A DNA stretch of 64,000 bases, taken from the NCBI GenBank assembly GCA_023511295.1, contig JAIMBT010000015.1:1-64000 (forward strand), given 5' to 3'. Both the position numbers and the translations under genes were made by a program. Below, one piece after another: positions 24,127 to 32,756 of the stretch. Below the pieces are notes generated by a model that searched no databases, was not told the DNA's origin, and saw nothing but the letters and a program-made list of their open reading frames with translations. Each line of letters opens with the position of its first letter. Positions within the stretch are counted from its first letter, which is position 1. This stretch comes from Alicyclobacillus sp. (lineage in GTDB: Bacteria; Bacillota; Bacilli; Alicyclobacillales; Alicyclobacillaceae).

Positions 24127-26099
24127 CAGGACAACCTCCCAAGCGCCGCTTCGTGCGACTGCACTTCGCGGACCGGAATGTGGTACTCATCGTCGTACTC
24201 CAGCGCCCGCGCAATCATGCACGCAGCGACGCCAGCCAAGCCGAGGACAATGAGAGGCCACCAGACAAACACGAAGCCAAAACCAGCGACGAAGAACGAC
24301 AGCCCCATCAGGAACGGGCGACCAGAGTTCTTCGGCATGTGAATCGGTTGGATGTCTTTCGCCTTCGGCCGCAGTTCGTCCGTACGGCCCTCCTCCTTCA
24401 ACACCCACCACATGTCGCGGTCGGTCACCGTCGGGATGACCGCAAAGTTGTAGTGCGGTGCGGGAGACGGCAAGGACCACTCCAGCGTGCGGCCGTCCCA
24501 CGGGTCACCGGTCAAGTCGCGCTCGCCGTGCTTGATGCTATAGACGACCTGCACCACAATCACCACGAACGCAATCCCCATCACGTAGGCGCCAATCGTC
24601 GAGACGAGGTTCAGCGTGTTCCACCCCATCGTCGCCGGGTAGGTGTACATCCGCCGCTGCATGCCCATGAAGCCGAGCGCGTACTGCGGCATGAAGCAGA
24701 CGTAGAAACCGATGTTGAACAGCCAGAAGGCAATCCGGCCGAGCCGCTCATCCAGCTTGAAGCCGAACATCTTCGGCCACCAGTAGTACATGCCGGCAAT
24801 CATTCCGAACACCACGCCGCCAATCAGGACCTGGTGGAAGTGGGCAATCAGGAAGTAGCTGTTGTGGTACTGGTAATCCGCCGGAGCGGCAGCGAGCATC
24901 ACGCCGGTGGCGCCACCGATGACGAAGCAGGGTACGAACGCAATCGTCCACAGCATCGGCAAGGTCATCCGGATGCGCCCTTGGAACATCGTGAACAGCC
25001 AGTTGAACACCTTCACGCCGGTCGGAATACCGACCATCATCGACGCAATCGCGAAGAACGTGTTGACGTCCGCGCCGGCGCCCATCGTGAAGAAGTGGTG
25101 GGCCCAGACGAAGTAGCTGATGACGCTGATGAGCATCAGCGACGCCACCATGGAGGAGTAGCCGAACACGCGCTTGCGCGCAAACGTCGCCACAACCTCT
25201 GAGTAGACACCGAACGCAGGCAGGACGACGATGTACACCTCGGGGTGACCCCACAGCCAGAACAGGTTGACGAACATCATCGGGTTGCCGCCGTGCAGGA
25301 TGGTGAAGAAGTGCGTGCCGACCACGCGGTCCAGCATCAGCAGCGCCAGGGCAATCGCGAGCGCAGGGAACGCGAAGATGATGACGATGGACGCGGCCAC
25401 GACGGACCACGAGAACAGCGGCATCCGCATCAGCTTCATCCCCGGCGCCCGCATTTTGAAGATGGTGGCCAGGAAGTTGATGCCCGTCGCAATCGAGCCG
25501 ATACCGGAGATCTGGATGGCCAAGAGGTAATAGTTCTCGCCCGGGCCTGGGTCAAACCCCAACTCAGAGAGCGGCGGGTAGCTCACCCAGCTGGCATCCG
25601 GCGAACCGCCGAACACGAACGACAGGTTGAACAGCATCGCCCCGAAGAAGAACAGCCAGAACGAGATGGCGTTCAAGTACGGGAACGCGACGTCACGCGC
25701 ACCAATCTGGAGCGGGACGACGATGTTGAAGAGCGCGAAGATGAACGGCATGGCCATGAACAAAATCATGATGGTTCCATGCGTCGTAAAGATCTGGTCG
25801 TAGTGGTCGGCCGTCAAGAAGTGGTTGTTCGGCACGGCCAACTGCGTCCGCAGCAATTCGGCGTCTGCGCCGCCCCGGAACATCATGAGCAGCGCACAAA
25901 TCAGGTACATGATGCCGATCCGCTTGTGGTCGACCGTCGTAATCCACTCCCGCCACAGCCACTTCCACTTGTGAAAGTAAGTGAGCGTGAAGATGATCCC
26001 GATGGACACGAGCAAAATCAGGACATCCGAACCCCAGATCATCGGGCCTTCCTGCCACATCAGGTATTTGTCCGCGAATGCGTGAAACCACGATGGCAT
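24126..26099 (-). CDS. qoxB: aa3-type quinol oxidase subunit I
   Basis: 657 residues. It holds the haem-copper centre: WGHPEVYIVVLP (CuB His and cross-linked Tyr), the HH pair in VWAHHFF, HFHQVLIGG for the haems and the low-spin haem His in TTHGTIMILF. Quinol-site residues known from cytochrome bo3 are conserved (Arg75 and Asp79 in FRGGAD, His99 and Gln102 in DHYDQ). It therefore oxidises quinol, not cytochrome c. GGGGGAG precedes the ATG. Confidence 0.97.
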   Translation of the reverse strand: MPSWFHAFADKYLMWQEGPMIWGSDVLILLVSIGIIFTLTYFHKWKWLWREWITTVDHKRIGIMYLICALLMMFRGGADAELLRTQLAVPNNHFLTADHYDQIFTTHGTIMILFMAMPFIFALFNIVVPLQIGARDVAFPYLNAISFWLFFFGAMLFNLSFVFGGSPDASWVSYPPLSELGFDPGPGENYYLLAIQISGIGSIATGINFLATIFKMRAPGMKLMRMPLFSWSVVAASIVIIFAFPALAIALALLMLDRVVGTHFFTILHGGNPMMFVNLFWLWGHPEVYIVVLPAFGVYSEVVATFARKRVFGYSSMVASLMLISVISYFVWAHHFFTMGAGADVNTFFAIASMMVGIPTGVKVFNWLFTMFQGRIRMTLPMLWTIAFVPCFVIGGATGVMLAAAPADYQYHNSYFLIAHFHQVLIGGVVFGMIAGMYYWWPKMFGFKLDERLGRIAFWLFNIGFYVCFMPQYALGFMGMQRRMYTYPATMGWNTLNLVSTIGAYVMGIAFVVIVVQVVYSIKHGERDLTGDPWDGRTLEWSLPSPAPHYNFAVIPTVTDRDMWWVLKEEGRTDELRPKAKDIQPIHMPKNSGRPFLMGLSFFVAGFGFVFVWWPLIVLGLAGVAACMIARALEYDDEYHIPVREVQSHEAALGRLS

Positions 26100-26118
26100 C
26101 CTGTATCACTCCCCCGTC

Positions 26119-27081
26119 TTACTTGCCGGATGCGCTGTTGCTGGAGCTGCTCATGCCAGCCATGTTGCTCGCGCTCGCCGCGTTCATCGGCGACCCGGTC
26201 TGGTTCATCATGCCGGGCATGTACTGTCCACCGTCGGCCCAAACGGTGTCGTTGAACAGGTGCGCGGGGTACGAAGCGTAAGACGACGTCCCGACGACGC
26301 TCGGCTGCTTCAACTTCTGGTAACCCGCCTTGGTCAGTTGTTGCGACGACGACTGCACCTGGTGCACCCATCCGTTGAAATCCGCGTCCGACTTGGCAAT
26401 GACGTTGAAGTCCATGTGCGCGAACCCAGAACCGGTGAAGTTGGCGCCGTGGCCGTAGTACGTTCCCGGCTTGTCAGCCTGCAGCCACAGCCGCATCGCC
26501 ATCCCCGGCATGGTGTACTCCTGCCCGCCGAGCTGCGGAACCCAGAACGAGTTCATCGGCGCGTCCGACGTCAGCTCGAACTGTACCGGCACGCCGGTCG
26601 GAATCTCGGCGTAGTTGACGGTCGCGATGTGCTGGTCTGGGTAGAGGAACAACCACTTCCAGTCCAGGGAGACGACCTGAATCGTCAAAGGTTTCACCTG
26701 CTGGTCCTCCGCTGGCGGCTTCACCAGTGCAAACGTCGTCTTCGCCGTGAACACGCCGAGAACGGCCACGATGACGACCGGAATCCCCCACCAGATGAAC
26801 TCGAGCACCTTACTCTCTGACCACTTCGGCTTATACGGCGCCGTGTTCCCCGGCTTGTCTCGGTACCGCCAGACGATGAAGGCCAGTAAGAACAATACAG
26901 GGACAATCACAATCCCGACCAAAATGGCGGATAGGACGATGAGGTGGAGTTCTTCCCGACCGACGGGCCCGACTGGGTTGAGGACCAAGTACTGCGGTCC
27001 GCATCCGGTCAAGAACAGCGTCAACACCGCTGCGCTGAAGACCACCGTGCGTACTCGACGCGGGCGATGTTCCCTCCGCAA
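26119..27081 (-). CDS. qoxA: Quinol oxidase subunit II (lipoprotein)
   Basis: A 320-residue protein with a lipoprotein signal ending in LFLTGC, two membrane helices and a cupredoxin-like domain (SFWVPQLGGQEYTMPGM, GSGFAHMDF). The CuA Cys and His ligands are absent at this site, confirming a quinol oxidase. A long Ser/Met-rich C-terminal tail (NMAGMSSSSNSASGK) is unusual. The TTG start is chosen because GGAG lies 9 nt upstream. It heads the qoxABCD-ctaB operon. Confidence 0.95.
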   Translation of the reverse strand: MRREHRPRRVRTVVFSAAVLTLFLTGCGPQYLVLNPVGPVGREELHLIVLSAILVGIVIVPVLFLLAFIVWRYRDKPGNTAPYKPKWSESKVLEFIWWGIPVVIVAVLGVFTAKTTFALVKPPAEDQQVKPLTIQVVSLDWKWLFLYPDQHIATVNYAEIPTGVPVQFELTSDAPMNSFWVPQLGGQEYTMPGMAMRLWLQADKPGTYYGHGANFTGSGFAHMDFNVIAKSDADFNGWVHQVQSSSQQLTKAGYQKLKQPSVVGTSSYASYPAHLFNDTVWADGGQYMPGMMNQTGSPMNAASASNMAGMSSSSNSASGK

Positions 27082-27196
27082 TGCCGCTCACTCCTTTGCG
27101 CGTTCCATCCCAAGGCGTGGGGCCAAGCGCCAGATGACTCGCGCGGTTCCGCTGTCCATCGGCTCATTCCCCGTGGTAACGCCTGGTTGCAGGGTC

Positions 27197-27240
27197 ACTA
27201 TATCGGCCGCGAAGAGAACGGACGTGTGCGCTACATCACA
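27197..27240 (-). promoter_or_regulatory. Crp/Fnr-type site and promoter of the qox operon
   Basis: On the minus strand, TGTGA-TGTAGC-GCACA spans 27240 to 27225. TATAGT at 27202-27197 is a good -10, giving a start near 27190, about 42.5 bp from the site centre. This is class II activator geometry. Confidence 0.65.
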
Positions 27241-27348
27241 CTTTCCCCGCCAGGTCGACGGGTGTTCACAAACTGTTCGTGAGCCCTCGGAAAACGCCCG
27301 GAAGACCCGTGGCGATTCTGTGACGGTGCGCGCGCGTTGCCCGCAGGG

Positions 27349-27392
27349 TGTGATCTAGATCAAACCGAGCACCCGTCCCTCACGCGCATGAT
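27349..27392 (+). promoter_or_regulatory. Crp/Fnr-type site and promoter of the mevalonate operon
   Basis: TGTGA-TCTAGA-TCAAA (27349-27364) also reads as an Fnr-like TTGAT-related palindrome. CATGAT (27387-27392) is a -10 candidate with a predicted start near 27399, about 42.5 bp from the centre. AGGAGG follows 8-9 nt before the GTG start of mvaA. Confidence 0.6.
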
Positions 27393-27427
27393 GATCTCGC
27401 AAGATACTGTGAAGGAGGCGGAACGCC

Positions 27428-28744
27428 GTGACCAACGCCCGCATCCCGGGTTTCTATAAAATGAACGTGGATGAGCGCCTGCGCAAGCTGCGGCAGGCTC
27501 GTCCCATTCCGCTTCGCGACCTGTACGCACTGACGTCTGAAACCGCCGCCCTCCCGTTTGAGACGGCGAACCACATGATTGAGAACGCCATCGGCGTGTA
27601 TCCGCTGCCGCTCGGCGTCGCGCTCAACTTTCAAATCAACGGCAAGGACTACCTGGTCCCGATGGCGATTGAAGAGCCGTCCGTGGTTGCATCCGCCAGC
27701 CACATTGCGAAACTCGTTCGCGAAGCGGGCGGATTCACCGCGGAAGCCACAGAGCGGGAAATGATTGGGCAGATTCAAGTGGTTGGCTGCCCGAACCTGG
27801 AGGCCGCGACAGAGATTCTGCTCCAGCGCGAAGCGGAGTTGGTTGCGCTGGCAAATGCAGCGCATCCGTCCATGCAGGCGCGCGGTGGCGGTGCCAAGCA
27901 CCTGCAGGTGCGGGTGGTCGGCGAGGCGGGAACCGCTCGCCACAGTCAGATGCTGGTTGTGCACCTGCTCGTCGACACATGCGACGCGATGGGCGCCAAC
28001 GTTGTCAACACGATGGCGGAGGCGATTGCACCCAGGGTCGAAGAGCTGACGGGCGGCAAGGTCTACCTGCGCATCCTCTCCAACTACACGACCGGGTGCC
28101 TCGCGAGAGCCCGCTGTATCATCCCGCCAGAACAACTGGCGACGCGCGGTTACACCGGCGAGCAGGTGCGCGACGGGGTGTTGTGTGCCTATCGGTTCGC
28201 GGTTTCCGACGTGTACCGCGCGGTCACCCACAACAAGGGCGTCATGAACGGGATCGACGCGGTGGTGATGGCGACTGGCAACGACTGGCGTGCGATTGAG
28301 GCAGGTGCGCACGCCTACGCCGCACGTTTTGGGTCGTACGCGCCGATGACCGAGTGGCGCGTGGATGAACTCGGCCGTCTCGTCGGGAGCCTGGAGTTGC
28401 CGATGCCGGTGGGGACGGTCGGCGGCAGTATTGGCATCCACCCGATGGCCCGCTTCGCCCGCGACCTGCTGAACGTCCGGTCCGCGGCGGAACTGGCCCA
28501 GGTGGTGGTGGCCGTCGGACTCGCACAGAACCTCGGCGCCCTCAAGGCCCTCGCCACAGACGGCATCCAGCGCGGGCACATGGCACTTCATGCCCGGTCC
28601 ATCGCGATGGCCGCCGGCGCGACCGGTGAGATGGTGGAGCAAGTGGCCGCACGCCTGACGGAGTTGCGGGACTTCAGCCTGGACCGGGCCAAGGAACTCG
28701 TGCAGGCGCTGCAGGCCCCGCGTCTGACCCATGCGGTTCGGTAG
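27428..28744 (+). CDS. mvaA: Class II HMG-CoA reductase
   Basis: 438 residues. It converts HMG-CoA to mevalonate (biosynthetic) or the reverse. Motifs fit bacterial class II enzymes: ENAIGVYPLPLGVALNF, EEPSVVASAS, DTCDAMGANVVNTMAE, MATGNDWRAIEAGAHAYAAR and the catalytic His in GHMALHAR. Together with the next three genes it makes the classical mevalonate route to isopentenyl diphosphate; no HMG-CoA synthase or IPP isomerase is in the window. The GTG start follows AGGAGG. Confidence 0.96.
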   Translation: MTNARIPGFYKMNVDERLRKLRQARPIPLRDLYALTSETAALPFETANHMIENAIGVYPLPLGVALNFQINGKDYLVPMAIEEPSVVASASHIAKLVREAGGFTAEATEREMIGQIQVVGCPNLEAATEILLQREAELVALANAAHPSMQARGGGAKHLQVRVVGEAGTARHSQMLVVHLLVDTCDAMGANVVNTMAEAIAPRVEELTGGKVYLRILSNYTTGCLARARCIIPPEQLATRGYTGEQVRDGVLCAYRFAVSDVYRAVTHNKGVMNGIDAVVMATGNDWRAIEAGAHAYAARFGSYAPMTEWRVDELGRLVGSLELPMPVGTVGGSIGIHPMARFARDLLNVRSAAELAQVVVAVGLAQNLGALKALATDGIQRGHMALHARSIAMAAGATGEMVEQVAARLTELRDFSLDRAKELVQALQAPRLTHAVR

Positions 28745-29810
28745 AAGTGGACCCGCCGGCACAACCGGGAGGGGTGTCGCACACGGGAAGGCCATCCTCC
28801 TCGGCGAACACGCGGTCGTGTACGGGCAACCGGCGCTGGTCATCCCGCTCGTCCGTTTACGGGTCGCGGCCGCCGTCGACGCGCCGGGCATTGCCGTCCC
28901 AAACGACCGGTGGCGACATGCGGCGGACGGGGTGACTTGGTGGGTGGACAGCTCTGTGTACCGCGGCCCGTTGGACCGCACGCCAGAGGCTTTGCGGGGC
29001 CTGCAGTCGTGCATCCAGGCGTGGCTGTCGGACCACCGCCAACGCGGCGCAGCAGCCGGGCCACATGTCATCACCATCCGCGCGAACCTCCCCATCGGAC
29101 GTGGCCTCGGATCCAGCGCCGCGGCGGCGGTAGCTGTGCTGCGGGCACTGGCGTCCTGGGCCGGCGACGAGGCGGCGGACGAGGCGCTCCGGCCATACGT
29201 CGATCAAGCGGAGGCAGCGACGCATGGCCGCGCCAGCGGCGTCGATGCAGCCGCCGTCTTGGCCGCTACGCCGCTGTGGTACACGTCCGGCCAACCGGCG
29301 CGGATGGATGCCGGGCCGAGGACGTTCCATTTCGTCCTGGCGGACACCGGGGTGCCAGGACAGACTCGCGCTGCGGTGGCCCAGGTGCGTATTCGTATGC
29401 AGGCGCAGCCTGCGGCGACGCGCGTACGCGTCCGCCGCTTGGGCAGGTTGGCGGAAGACGCAAAGGAAGCGTGGCTGGCGGGGGACGACTTGGCGGTCGG
29501 CGCGGCGATGGACGAGGCGCAAGCGGCCTTGGCCGATCTCGGCGTCAGCCACCCAGCGTTGGATGGTTTGGTCCGGGCCGCCCGTGCGGAAGGGGCCCTG
29601 GGGAGCAAGCTGACCGGCAGTGGATGCGGCGGCTGCACCATCAGTCTGGCTCAATCCGCGGAGCACGCCGCCTCCCTGTCGCGAGCGCTGCTCGCATCGG
29701 GTGCCACCCAGACGTGGTGCGTGGAGATCCCGGGGCACACGGCCGGCACAGATCAATCGCTACGGAAAGGGTGGGGTACCGGTGGAAGCGACAGCGCGTG
29801 CGCACAGTAA
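28731..29810 (+). CDS. mvk: Mevalonate kinase
   Basis: A 359-residue GHMP kinase that phosphorylates mevalonate. The motifs are GKAILLGEHAVVYGQPALVI, GRGLGSSAAAAVAV (ATP-binding loop) and KLTGSGCGGCTIS. It overlaps the 3' end of mvaA by 14 nt and extends 29 nt into the decarboxylase gene. No strong ribosome binding site is seen, consistent with coupling. Confidence 0.92.
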   Translation: MRFGRSGPAGTTGRGVAHGKAILLGEHAVVYGQPALVIPLVRLRVAAAVDAPGIAVPNDRWRHAADGVTWWVDSSVYRGPLDRTPEALRGLQSCIQAWLSDHRQRGAAAGPHVITIRANLPIGRGLGSSAAAAVAVLRALASWAGDEAADEALRPYVDQAEAATHGRASGVDAAAVLAATPLWYTSGQPARMDAGPRTFHFVLADTGVPGQTRAAVAQVRIRMQAQPAATRVRVRRLGRLAEDAKEAWLAGDDLAVGAAMDEAQAALADLGVSHPALDGLVRAARAEGALGSKLTGSGCGGCTISLAQSAEHAASLSRALLASGATQTWCVEIPGHTAGTDQSLRKGWGTGGSDSACAQ

Positions 29811-30765
29811 CATCGCCCTCGTGAAGTACTGGGGCAAGCGAGACGAGACGCTCGTGTTGCCGATGCACGGCAGTGTGTCGCTGACCCTCGACGCGTTGTC
29901 GACCACGACCACCGTTCGTTTCGCGCCGCATCTCCAGCAGGACGTGGTGGTCATCGACGATGCACCCGCCTCGCCAGCGTCGCAGCGCCGCGTCTCTGCC
30001 TTCTTGGACCGAGTCCGCCAGCGCAGTGGTACACGTTCGTTCGCGGAAGTGGTGTCCCACAACACCATGCCCGTTGGAAGCGGGCTCGCGTCGTCCGCCT
30101 CGGCATTCGCGGCGTTGGCCGCGGCTGCAGTGGGCGCGCTCGGGCTCGAGCTCTCCCCGACAGACCTCTCGAAACTGGCGCGACAAGGTTCCGGCTCCGC
30201 CTGCCGCTCCATCTACCCCGGGTTTGTCGAATGGCGACAGGGTGAACGGCCAGACGGCGAGGATTCCTACGCTGTCCCACTGCATCCGGGCGGTGCGTGG
30301 GACGTGCGCTGTCTGATGGCAGTGGTCTCCGACGCCCCGAAACCGGTAAGCAGCCGCGAGGGGATGAGACGGACGGTGGAGACATCGCCGCTCTACGCGA
30401 GCTGGCTGTCCAGCGTCCCACGCGACCTCGCGGCCGTCCGCCAAGCGGTGGCGACCCGCAATTTTTCACTGCTCGGTGAGACTGCGGAACGCAACGCCCT
30501 CAAAATGCACGCGACCGCGCTGGCGGCGGAGCCACCCATCTTCTACTGGCGCCAGGAGACCGTCGCCGCCATCGAAGCGGTCTGGGCGCTGCGCAACCGC
30601 GGTGTCCCCGCTTACTTCACCATCGACGCTGGCCCGAACCTGGCGGTGCTGTGCCAGCCGTCGTCTGTCGACGAAGTGGCACGCGCTCTGAGGCAGGTCC
30701 CCGGCGTGACCTCCCTTATCTCCGCCAAGCCTGGCCCCGGCGTCGAGCTGCTGAAGGGCAGGTGA
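29782..30765 (+). CDS. mvaD: Diphosphomevalonate decarboxylase
   Basis: 327 residues; makes isopentenyl diphosphate from mevalonate diphosphate. Hallmarks are ARAHSNIALVKYWGKRDE, the GHMP loop VGSGLASSASAFAAL and GSGSACRSIYPGFVEW, with the catalytic Asp in FTIDAGPN. The GTG is chosen because AAGGGTGG is upstream. Its end is 5 nt before the phosphomevalonate kinase ATG. Confidence 0.95.
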   Translation: MEATARAHSNIALVKYWGKRDETLVLPMHGSVSLTLDALSTTTTVRFAPHLQQDVVVIDDAPASPASQRRVSAFLDRVRQRSGTRSFAEVVSHNTMPVGSGLASSASAFAALAAAAVGALGLELSPTDLSKLARQGSGSACRSIYPGFVEWRQGERPDGEDSYAVPLHPGGAWDVRCLMAVVSDAPKPVSSREGMRRTVETSPLYASWLSSVPRDLAAVRQAVATRNFSLLGETAERNALKMHATALAAEPPIFYWRQETVAAIEAVWALRNRGVPAYFTIDAGPNLAVLCQPSSVDEVARALRQVPGVTSLISAKPGPGVELLKGR

Positions 30766-30770
30766 ACGAT

Positions 30771-31928
30771 ATGGGGTCAATCTGCACAACCGCGCGTGCC
30801 CCTGGGAAGCTCATCCTCGCTGGCGAGTACGCCGTAACGGAGCCCGGCCAACCGGCGCTGGTCGCAGCGGTGAACCGATTCCTGACCGTCCACATTCGCT
30901 CGGCTGGCCGCAGCGGACGGGCGCAGCACGGGTGGACCTGGTCCGGCGACACCTGGCAAGTGCCGGCTCGCGGCCAGAGCCAGTCCCTGCGCTTCGTCGA
31001 TGCCGCGGTATCCGTCGTACGAGCGTATCTCGGCAGCTGGACTGAGGGTGAGTCGGTCTGTATCGAGATCGACAGCGAGTTGGACCGTTCAGACGGGAGA
31101 AAGTACGGCCTCGGGTCGAGCGCTGCGGTCGTCGTCGGAGTGGTCGCCGCTCTGCTCGCGCACTTCGGCGCGGGTGGCTCGCCGGGGATGGCGGCCGCAT
31201 GGCCCTCGTTCCAGGAGGTCGTGTTCAAGCTGTCGGCCTTAGCCCACACGGCGGTTCAGGGGAACGGCTCTGCCGCAGACGTCGCAGCGGCGGTATACGG
31301 AGGCGTCATCGAGTACACCGCTGCAGACCCCGTGTGGATCCGTTCCGCGCTGGGGCAACCCGCGTTCCCGCGCGATGTCCGCCGCACCGTCGCACAGGCC
31401 TGGCCCCGGTGGACAGTCGCCCCAGTTCCCTGGCCCACTGCGCTCCAGTTCTCCGTCGGCTGGACTGGGCAGGCCGCCAGCACGGCGCGGATGCTCGAGG
31501 ACGTCAGCCGCTGGCGCGCTCGCAACCCTGCTTCCTACCGCCGGTTTCTGGACGTAAGTGCGCCGGCCGTGCGCGCGCTGACCGCCGCGCTGCGGGACGG
31601 CGACACCGCCGGTGTCCTCCACGCCCTACGCCGAAGCCGACGCAACCTGGCAAACCTCGGCGCACAGTCCGGTGTGGGGATTGAGACGCCGCAGCTACGC
31701 GCGTTGGCGGAAGCCGCCGAGCGCTTCGGCGGTGCGGGAAAGCTGTCCGGAGCCGGCGGTGGCGATTGCGGCATCGCCGTGCTGCCGTCGTCCCAAACCC
31801 CCGCCTGCCTGTTCGACGCATGGCGAGCCGCGGGGATTGAGCCGCTCGACCTGCAAGTGACACCGGCTGGCGTACACATTCTCTCCGATGGGAGTGTTCT
31901 TTGTGCGAATCCCAAACTTTCGATCTGA
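30771..31928 (+). CDS. mvaK2: Phosphomevalonate kinase
   Basis: 385 residues. This GHMP kinase adds the second phosphate (ARAPGKLILAGEYAV, KYGLGSSAAVVVGV, QGNGSAADVAAAVYGG and KLSGAGGGDCGIAV). It follows mvaD directly and overlaps the methyltransferase gene by 26 nt. Identity within the kinase group rests on gene order plus the N-terminal signature. Confidence 0.92.
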   Translation: MGSICTTARAPGKLILAGEYAVTEPGQPALVAAVNRFLTVHIRSAGRSGRAQHGWTWSGDTWQVPARGQSQSLRFVDAAVSVVRAYLGSWTEGESVCIEIDSELDRSDGRKYGLGSSAAVVVGVVAALLAHFGAGGSPGMAAAWPSFQEVVFKLSALAHTAVQGNGSAADVAAAVYGGVIEYTAADPVWIRSALGQPAFPRDVRRTVAQAWPRWTVAPVPWPTALQFSVGWTGQAASTARMLEDVSRWRARNPASYRRFLDVSAPAVRALTAALRDGDTAGVLHALRRSRRNLANLGAQSGVGIETPQLRALAEAAERFGGAGKLSGAGGGDCGIAVLPSSQTPACLFDAWRAAGIEPLDLQVTPAGVHILSDGSVLCANPKLSI

Positions 31929-32688
31929 AGCCGGTAGCATTCTCTACAAAAACACCGTCGGTCGCCGCATCTCCCCCCGCGTCGCGCAGCTCCTGCTGCA
32001 GCAGGCAGAGACGGTCATGGCGAGCCAACCCGTACACGACGTGCTCGATCTCGGCTGCGGCCCGGGCACGGTCAGCCTGACCCTCGCAGCCCGGTATCCG
32101 ACGTTGCACATCGAGGCGACGGACGCGTCTGCCGCGATGGTCGACCTCGCTCGAGCCGAGGCGGAGCGTCTAGGCCTGTCCAACCTCACATTCGCCGAAG
32201 CGAACGCCAACCACCTGGAGCTGCCGCCGGCGTCCTTTGACCTCGTCGTCTGCAACTTAGCGTTCCCGTTCTTCCCGCGACCCTACGAGAGCATGGCCGC
32301 GGTCGCCGACCTTCTGCGTCCTGGCGGAACCGCCTGCTTCACCGTCCCTGGCGCGCGCACCTGGGAGGCGTTCTTTGCCGTGGCCGAGACCGTGTTCGGT
32401 GACAGCGTCCGCGTCGCCCGCCCGTTTCTCGTGAAGTTTCAGCAGGCAGAAGTGTTGCCGGATGCCCTTGCGAAGGCGGGATTCCACGACGTGACGGAGA
32501 CGCGAACCCTGCTTCCGTTCTCGTTTGACTCCGGTGAGGCGGTCCTCCGCTTCTTCACCGAGCTGTTCCACCTGCTCGACAGCGCGACACCCGACATGCG
32601 AGCCGAACTCGCAGATGCGGTGGACCGTCTGCACCCGAATGGGTTCACCATGCACTACGAGGCAGTGCTGCTGACTGCGGGAACTTGA
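31903..32688 (+). CDS. SAM-dependent methyltransferase, class I
   Basis: 261 residues. The Rossmann methyltransferase motif I is VLDLGCGPGTVSLTLA, followed by ATDASAAM and the acidic motif VVCNLAFPFF. Product or substrate cannot be read. It ends the mevalonate operon, so a terpenoid or quinone methylation is possible but unproven. The GTG at 31903 is preferred for its GGGAG; an ATG at 31888 is in frame. Confidence 0.85.
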   Translation: MRIPNFRSEAGSILYKNTVGRRISPRVAQLLLQQAETVMASQPVHDVLDLGCGPGTVSLTLAARYPTLHIEATDASAAMVDLARAEAERLGLSNLTFAEANANHLELPPASFDLVVCNLAFPFFPRPYESMAAVADLLRPGGTACFTVPGARTWEAFFAVAETVFGDSVRVARPFLVKFQQAEVLPDALAKAGFHDVTETRTLLPFSFDSGEAVLRFFTELFHLLDSATPDMRAELADAVDRLHPNGFTMHYEAVLLTAGT

Positions 32689-32756
32689 TCTGGCTTTGCC
32701 GAGCCCGACAGCGGGCGCACGGAACAGGCACATACGCCGCACAGGGCTCGCAGCGG

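Noticed and set aside
24126-27081. Cytochrome c oxidase (caa3) instead of quinol oxidase
   Set aside because: CuA ligands are absent from subunit II and the quinol-site residues are conserved in subunit I.
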